From Xiphophorus maculatus (taxonomy: Eukaryota; Chordata; Actinopteri; Cyprinodontiformes; Poeciliidae), in NCBI RefSeq assembly GCF_002775205.1, contig NC_036455.1, forward strand, positions 4,316,501-4,380,500: DNA of 64,000 nucleotides. The letters are read 5' to 3'. The stretch's first letter is position 1; each line of letters starts with the position of its first letter. Below, one piece after another: positions 57,027 to 64,000 of this stretch. Below the pieces are notes generated by a model. That model did not search any database. It had not been told where the DNA came from and worked only from the letters and a program-made list of their open reading frames with translations. Both the position numbers and the translations under genes were made by a program.

Positions 57027-57032
57027 TTTATT
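57027..57032 (-). terminator. adgrb2: Candidate distal poly(A) signal of adgrb2
   Basis: AATAAA on the - strand, about 1.74 kb after the adgrb2 stop. The sequence 57033-58773 shows no other gene and is probably the adgrb2 3' UTR. Confidence 0.4.
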
Positions 57033-58773
57033 AGAAATAATTCACATTCATTATTGTGCTGTGAAAACTGTACATTGACACAGTTTAAAACAGAAATCTT
57101 GACAAGAAAATACTCAACACAGGTAACTGAAATTGGGTTTTAGGCAGGACAAGAAAATTGAAAAAGAAAAAAATAAATCAAAACAAAAAAAGACGTTAGG
57201 AATTGGCTGGTAGAACATACAGTCGAGTTATAGTAACACATTGTCACAGAAGACATGAGGTTCTATTATTCACTGCTTTACAGCTGAGAGTAATAACAAA
57301 TATCCTGAAGAACAGTTAGGAGATAATCAGAGGCTTATTCACTCTGTATTACCTTTTTTTAAAATATAGAAGTATAATCAACTTTCACAGAGAACTCCAA
57401 ATATGGAGTCTTGTGCAAACAAATCTATAGTGAATAAATTCCTAATACAATATTCCCATAAAGCATCTATGTGCTCTGTAAATATATATGGAAGATGGTA
57501 TAAAAGTTTCGAAATATCGGTAGGAAAAAACTCTGCCTAGATCATAATATCAGTCATTGCTTGAGCATCAAGCGCCCATCATATTGCACTGTAACACACT
57601 GATGGCTGAAAACACAAAACGTGTTGAAGTCTCTGCTCAGTCCAAGAGTCCTGCAAGGCTGAGAAACAAAAAAGGGCGATGATGAAAAGGCTTTTTAAAA
57701 TCCGCATGTACGACATGGAAGAGCCTGCGTCTTTATGCCAGTTATTCATCCAGCAAATCCCAAGAGAAGCACTGCTCTTTCCGTGCGAGAGTCCGTGTTC
57801 ATTCCTGTGCTGGTGTTTTGGTATCAAAGCGGAATACTGTAGAAACCAGGAAATTCAACCAACCAGCGCCTCCATCACCACTCAGTATGTTTTTCCCGAT
57901 GCAGTCCATATGGGCTCACAACACATTATGGATGCACTAAATTCAGTTTTTTTTTGTATTGTAGGTAACAGAAAACAATAGTAATGACTAAAAGGGGAGA
58001 TAAATAAAAAACATAGACATCGCACTGGAAATAATCAATAATAGTAATGACGAACACAGTGACTAGCACAACCAGTTTGACAGAAATGTTTCAGTCTCAT
58101 AAAAGAGTCTCATTTTCTGCTCGAAATTGTTGGATTCAGGTGCTAACAAACTCAATATGAGGAAAAAAAGCCCACTGCACAAAAACAAAAAAAAAGTGTG
58201 CGCCCATCTACCAAAGTGCACAGTATTGGAGTTTTGAGATCCCTTTTCTTTCTTTTGCCTTTGTCTTGTTTTGGAAGAGAGTCCCGACTGTGCCTCCCGA
58301 GAAGCAGGGAGGACACACGCCGCTTTTAAAATTTTCAATGTTAGTTTTTTACTCCAAAGTCGATTTGAAGGAAAAAAAGAGAAGCACAGACATGTCGAGC
58401 ACATCTTCTGAAAACCCCAGGCTGTGGGGGTTCAGGAAAACTCCCTGGAGGAAGCGTCTATGGAGCCACAGACAATCCAGCCGGTGGACGCCACTGACCG
58501 CTCCGCCAACCCCTTCTTTGAGCTTTAGGAGCTCTGATGAGAGTCCGCACCGAGAAGCTACATTAAACATTCCCATCGCCATCAGCCCCGCTCTCATCCA
58601 CCACTCTTCCTACCCTTCCAACTCTGGCTGAGGGTTTGAAGACAATGATTCTGGGACCCATTTCCTCCCTTTTTTGGTTGCGCTACCTTCATCCATGAAA
58701 GGATGACTTTCCCAAACCAAAAAAGGTGACTGAGGTGAAACAAGGCGGCTTCGCTTGGCCCCCCTACTCCCCC

Positions 58774-61700
58774 TCAGACCTCTGTTTGCAGGTCAATAAT
58801 GTCCTGCCCCACCAGTGGGATGGTGGTGCTCGTCTTCTCCCACTCCACAGAGTGAAGCTCCAGAGGGGAGGCGGCGAGAGGCTCCATGTCTTTGCGTACC
58901 CATGCAGGGGGCGACTGAGGAATTCCCCGGACTCCTTCCCATGACCTCTCCATTGCAGCCTGCTGTTTGTCCTGTTGGAGCAGAAAGAGAGGAGCGTTTA
59001 GGACTGGTGTCACTTCATCAAGCTGGAGCAAATCCATTATGTCATTTTAAAAAGTGAAATGAGCTTCTAATGAAGGGAGTCGGAGAAATAACTCCCGCTT
59101 TGAGGCATTGAACTATCTGAATGTGTGTCTCATCTACAGGGAAGACATTTAGAGAATGTGAGGTTGTATATAAACACTCACGCTGTGGTTTGTTTTGTCA
59201 CTTCCTCCCGAAGACACACTCCATCTCACAGACTGAAAGAAGGAAGAAAATACATCCTTATTCAAATGACCTCCAGGTACCAACAACATTAGACACTATG
59301 TTGCTCTTTATTTATAAGGTCATTTTTCTTTTCTTAATGTCTTCTTTTTTTCTGGGAATATTGCCTCTTTTGTTGAGTATTGAGTTCATTATTTCCTGCA
59401 AATGACAGTGGAAGCAGATGGAGACAGTAGTCTGATGAGATCTTACCTTGCTGTCAGATGGAGGAGACTCTCTGTCTTTCTCAGTGTGATGCAACTTCCT
59501 GTTCAGGTCCTGGAACATGTTCTGGTGGCGCTTCTTGGTGTGCATGATTTTCTAGAGAAGACAAAAAGCAATATTCCCAAAATTAGCACCTCCAGAAATT
59601 TGAGTTGTGAATCGTGAGGAAGAAATTATTAATTAGCAAGTTCTACTATAATAATAACAATAAAATGTATATTTACCTCAAAGTCCAGCTCTGCATAACG
59701 GGATTTCTGTCGCTGTAAATCAATAACAGGCGAACAAAAATGGAGTTTAGACATTGAAACATGTTGATAATGTTTTAGAAAATGCATAAATCAGCAGCTT
59801 TTCTCTTCCTACCTCCAGGGAGCTCATGGACAGAGTGGAAATGGTCTCGCTCTTCGACATCATTGAGTTCATGGACTCGAAGGTGTTCTCCAGGCTGCTG
59901 TGGGTGATGTGCGACTCGCTGGACATGTTGTGGATGTTCTGGATGGGCGAGTCCCTCTCCGAGTAGGACACGCTGACCTGGTCGGGCGGAATCGAGCCCA
60001 TCACGAAGGCGGCCTGGGGTTCAGCGAAGGGTCCGCCGAGGTGCATAAGCCTGGCCTGTGGCAACTGGTCCACGCTGATGTTGTACTTTGTGGGGTCGTC
60101 TTTGGGCTTGGACCTCAGGGTGGATGTAGTGTTGGGCATCAGGACGTAGCCGCTGCCGTCGGACATGCTGCCCTCGGCCTGAGCCAGAGCAAGGTCCGCG
60201 TCCAGCTGCTTGAAGAGCTCCCCCTCGCAGACATAGACGGGGTTCCCGCAGGATGGGTCGACTCCACCGGCCAACCGGCTTTTCTCTCTCTTCAAGGTGA
60301 GCGTGTGGCTGGAGTACTCGGGAACGGCCTGCATGTGGCTGCCCTTGGATGGTAGGGTGTGGAAGTTGGAGCCCATGGGAAGTGGCATCTGAGGGGGAGG
60401 CATCTTTTCTTCAGAAGAGCTCTTCATGCCTTTAAGGTAAAACGATAAAACAGTTTTAAAAAAATACGGAACAATTCCTTGAATGAAACGCTAAATCAAT
60501 TCGTTTCAAGCCGAGACGTTTTAGGTGCTGGGCTTACCTTGTCTGTTTGAGTCACCATCTTTTTCATTATCAGACTGCTGATAAAAGAACAAAAATCCTA
60601 TTAGCTTAATGCATGCATATTTTCATTTAGGAATAAATTCAAAAAGCACTCAAGACATTAAAAAGGCAATCGGCCAAGATATTCACCATGTGCTGAGGAT
60701 GGCCATTGTGATGAGAACTGCCAGAGTCTCCATTCCCATCGTCTTTGCGGTCAACTACTCTGCACTTCACAGCCTCCTGAACCTAATGGAAACACAGACA
60801 ATTCAGGAAATTGTTAACAATATTCCAGCTCATTTAACCTGATAAAAAAATATTAAAATTAACTTTCATTTTTATCTTTATTCCTTTCAATTCATTTGGT
60901 TTTATTGCCTTCTTACCTCTCTACGCAGGATGCAGTGGACCATGACAATGATGAAACCCTCTAAAGAGTCAAAAACGGCAAAGAGGATCTGGAAAAGGGC
61001 GGAGCGACGGTCGGTGATGGCCAGGACGGCAGACATCCAGGTGAGGGCAAGGAGGGGGAGAACCACGCAAGAGCTCCACAGTGAGGCCCTGCAGGATGTA
61101 GAAAAAGACAAAAAAACCCCATCAGATTAATAATTAAGGCTCATTCCCAGATTGCTGAGTGTAAAAACAGCATGAATGGTGAAGACCAAAAAGACCTACC
61201 CAGCTCTCTCCTTCAGTTTCACGTCGGTGATGCCGTCCTTGGAAACAAGCTTGTTAAAGACTAGAATACCAATGACCATATTCACCTGTTTGAATAAAAA
61301 AACAAAATGTGTTAATAAAACTGTTCAACGATAGGAAATACATTAAAACTTGGAAATTAAGGTCTTTAATACGAACCAAAACAACAGCAGCAGCGGGACC
61401 AACAAAAGAGTAGAGAAGTCCACCCTCAAGAGACAACCAGCAGCTATGAGAGAGAAGGTTTGATGATGTTAATTATTGTTTCATCAAATAATAAACAGAA
61501 GAAGAAAACTACGAAAAGAGAATAGGAACTTACTAGCTGACGGTGCCATATCCCTTAGCTTTAGTGAAACCCACGGACACAGCAACTACCAGAGCAGGAA
61601 GTCCTGTAATGCAAAAAAGATAAAGCATTACAATTAGTGCCATTAGGATAAAGGCTGTAACAGAAAAAGTTATGCAGAGCTGATAAGAAATGAGATGCAA

Positions 61701-62275
61701 TAGGAGACTTGTCCTCGTACCCCAGCCTAAGCACAGGAAGCGCTTGCGGATGATGCGGTTGCGCAGACGACCAGTGACAGCCATGTAGGACTGCCAAGCT
61801 TCTGTCAGGACCCAGCAGAAAGAGGAGAGGAAAAAGAAGTGGAGCAGGGCAGCAACAAGAGTGCACATCACCTGCAAGGGACCGGGATGAAGCAGAGCGA
61901 GAGAAACGGTTAGAAACCTGTTTCCAAGAGATCTAGATGCTGTGGGTTAGATTTGGATTGCGGCTTACCTTGTTGCGAGCCTGGGTTTGTCCGACGAGAA
62001 TGAGGGCATTGGAGCAGATAATGGAGAGGCAGAAGTTGATGAGGATAACAGAGCGTTCTGAGCGAATGTACCTGCAAATGAAAAAAAAAATGAAAAAGGT
62101 TTAGGGGTTGGATGATAAATCACTACGTATCATGTAATATCAGAGGTTGATTTGCTCGAAGGCGTGCTTACTTCCAAACCGAGACATAGATGATGATGAG
62201 GAGCAGCAAGGTGAGGGAAGAGACCCCACAGCCGACGATGAGGGTAACGGACGGGAGGTTTGCTCTATCCATGTT
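58774..62275 (-). CDS. adgrb2: Adhesion GPCR B2 (BAI2), 3' part
   Basis: Thirteen - strand exons in continuous phase: 62172-62275, 61969-62071, 61721-61871, 61534-61603, 61377-61443, 61200-61285, 60917-61088, 60687-60776, 60538-60577, 59813-60429, 59677-59712, 59447-59551, 58774-58971. The extracellular part lies beyond the window. The exons encode the seven-helix domain ([134 protein letters not shown]), and a long cytoplasmic tail ([50 protein letters not shown]-like [18 protein letters not shown]). It ends QTEV, the PDZ ligand of brain-specific angiogenesis inhibitors. [12 protein letters not shown] is the BAI2 form. A synaptic and neuronal receptor by family knowledge. Confidence 0.96.
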
Positions 62276-64000
62276 CTGTAGAGGGAAGAAAAACAGAAAA
62301 AAAATGCCTCTTAGCGATGATTACAAACACACATAGGCAGTCACGCACCAGGCACACCAGCTACACGCACACACAAACACTGGAATGAATAGGATGCCTC
62401 TGGAAGAGTGCTATCTGGAAGAGCAGACAGCTCCCTGAAGGCAAACAGCTGAATGGCACAATTGGGCCACGGCTCAGGCAAGGTGACCCCAAGGTGAACG
62501 TGTCAGAAAGATGGAAGGCAGAACTAACGAACGGTCGGCTTTGGAGGGGATGAGAAGATGCTGTTTGGCATGTCCTCAATGGACATATTTTGATGTCAAC
62601 CTGCTTCTCTTCTACCCCTTCGGGGGCTGCAGGAGAACAGGTGGACCATTATCACCTGTGCATTAATCCGCCACCAGCAGCCCCCTCTGATCTCTGACAG
62701 CAACTTAGCGCCTGCTCCTGCCACCAGCGGCGCTGACCCGTTCTGTGCTTCGACATGGCTCCTGGCGCCGAGTTTAGTTTGGATTAGACAGAGCCAGGGG
62801 TTGTTTCACTGCCTTGCTGCACGTGCCAGCGGGTCACTCCTGGACGCACAAATCTCAGCTTCACAAAACCCTCTTGGCGACTAATTGCTGGTTCCCCGTG
62901 CTTGTGCGTCTCGCACTTACGCTCCAGGCTTTTAATGAGGCTTTGAGCTAAGCTCACACCTCTGATGCAGTTGTCATCACCTCAAAGTGTGAGCAGGATG
63001 AGAAATATTAAGGCTCCATCCTTGCTGTAATTATAGCACTATAACAGGGAGAAAAGATGGAAAACCAGTGATGTGTCCTTAAAAAGTGACTAATAAAATA
63101 TCATAGAAAAGAGAATATATGTAGGGAATAAACTAGCAGGGTTTTGTTTTAGCTTGTTTAAGCATTACACGTAGAAATGCAGTCCGTTGGCAAAAAATCA
63201 AAATTTAATTTTTTTTTCATTGGTTCTGGAGTAAAAATTTTTCATATTTATTAAATGCATCAAATCTAAGAACCATTTATGGTTGTTTTTGTTATGGTTG
63301 ATGGATAAACAGTGATAGTCTACTTTTTTTTTTGTTGTTTTTTTGCTGAAAACTTCAATTCCATCATTGGAGATGCTTCTCCAATGATGGAATTGAATTT
63401 GTTTCTATTTTTTGTGTTATGGTCCTTAGGAAGAAAATCATAACTGGCAGGTTAAACCTTCAAGAAAAATCACAAATACTGGTCATGAAAAGTCTGGTTG
63501 TAGCATCTCAGTTTATGAGCATAATGTGAAGATGCTTCCCGAATATCAAAGCACAGATGGGGAATTTTGCCTGTGGCAGAATGAGACTTAATTTAGTGTG
63601 GTAAATTTGTTTCAAACTCTACATGAGTAGCATTCCCGACCAGATGGCAGTTAGCAGAGGGGTAAGTTGTCGTACCGCCTGGGTTTGCAGGGAATCTGGG
63701 GTGTAATACAGTTGATACTGTTTCCTTTCTTTATGTATCTGGGTCGAATCTTGCTCCCTTAGCTAAGTGAGCTCCACACAGCTAGTTGGACCTAGATATG
63801 AAGCACGTCCTTGACCGGATCGTGTGCTCCCATTTTGAATAGAGTGTTAAGTGACCCCCCTATGCTTTAAAATTATATATCAAGAGTAGTCACGGGTACC
63901 TGCTCTTATAAGAATATGGGGTGCTTTTATGGGGCCATTATGTTTCAAGTACATCAAATGAGAGCTAACTAACACTCTGCAACATCTGGTTGTTTTTTTC
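62276..64000 (-). other. adgrb2: adgrb2 intron (runs off the window)
   Basis: Upstream of the exon carrying the first transmembrane helix. A GC-richer patch at 62600-62900 and an exact 20-bp hairpin at 63354-63397 stand out; no further exon of the extracellular region could be recognised. Confidence 0.5.
63354..63397. repeat. Perfect 20-bp hairpin with a 4-nt loop
   Basis: TTCAATTCCATCATTGGAGA (63354-63373), loop TGCT, and its exact reverse complement (63378-63397), in an adgrb2 intron. Confidence 0.97.

Noticed and set aside
57679-58631. Open frames of 100-121 codons on the + strand
   Set aside because: They lie in the probable adgrb2 3' UTR with no splice or domain support.
59900-60355. 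151-codon + strand frame opposite the adgrb2 tail exon
   Set aside because: Antisense shadow of a well supported adgrb2 coding exon; no splice sites or domain of its own.
1-64000. LTR retroelements, endogenous viruses, CRISPR arrays, rRNA and tRNA genes
   Set aside because: No paired long terminal repeats, polymerase or capsid-like frames, spaced direct repeats, or complete cloverleaf genes were recognised by eye.

Overview
The window looks like a piece of a ray-finned (teleost) fish chromosome. The evidence is vertebrate multi-exon genes with GT-AG introns, AT-rich non-coding DNA, and many Tc1/mariner relics, TTAA-flanked MITEs and a common teleost interspersed repeat. I cannot name the species. 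All gene models were built by hand from splice signals, reading phase and remembered protein families; no search was run.

Left third, all genes on the + strand. Two tandem genes derived from SETDB1 come first (3' part of copy A at 1-3148, complete copy B at 8785-14487). Both have the triple-Tudor reader module and stop right after it, with no MBD or SET methyltransferase region before the next gene. Copy B carries an in-frame minisatellite of ten-residue repeats. clk2 (LAMMER dual-specificity kinase) follows at 18360-26694, with a possible 12-nt microexon. A short gene at 29921-30696 encodes a complexin 3/4-like SNARE regulator ending in a CaaX box.

Right two thirds, all recognised genes on the - strand: dnajc8 (31449-33648), hnrnpr (38882-42307), atp5if1 (44208-47793) and the 3' part of adgrb2/BAI2 (58774-62275, continuing past the window end). 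From memory, SETDB1 and CLK2 lie on human 1q21-q22 while DNAJC8, HNRNPR, ATP5IF1 and ADGRB2 lie on 1p35-p36, so an ancestral block boundary may fall near 28-31 kb, where gene orientation also flips.

The genes do not form an operon-like unit. CLK2 phosphorylates SR splicing factors, DNAJC8 is a spliceosome-associated J protein and HNRNPR is a splicing/mRNA-binding protein, so RNA processing is over-represented, probably by chance of synteny. Non-coding DNA holds several Tc1 copies (one with perfect terminal repeats, the rest decayed), an inverted pair of piggyBac-like MITEs, three copies of a teleost SINE/LINE-tail repeat, and a striking set of short, tight, near-perfect hairpins. No rRNA, tRNA, CRISPR or LTR/retroviral element was recognised.
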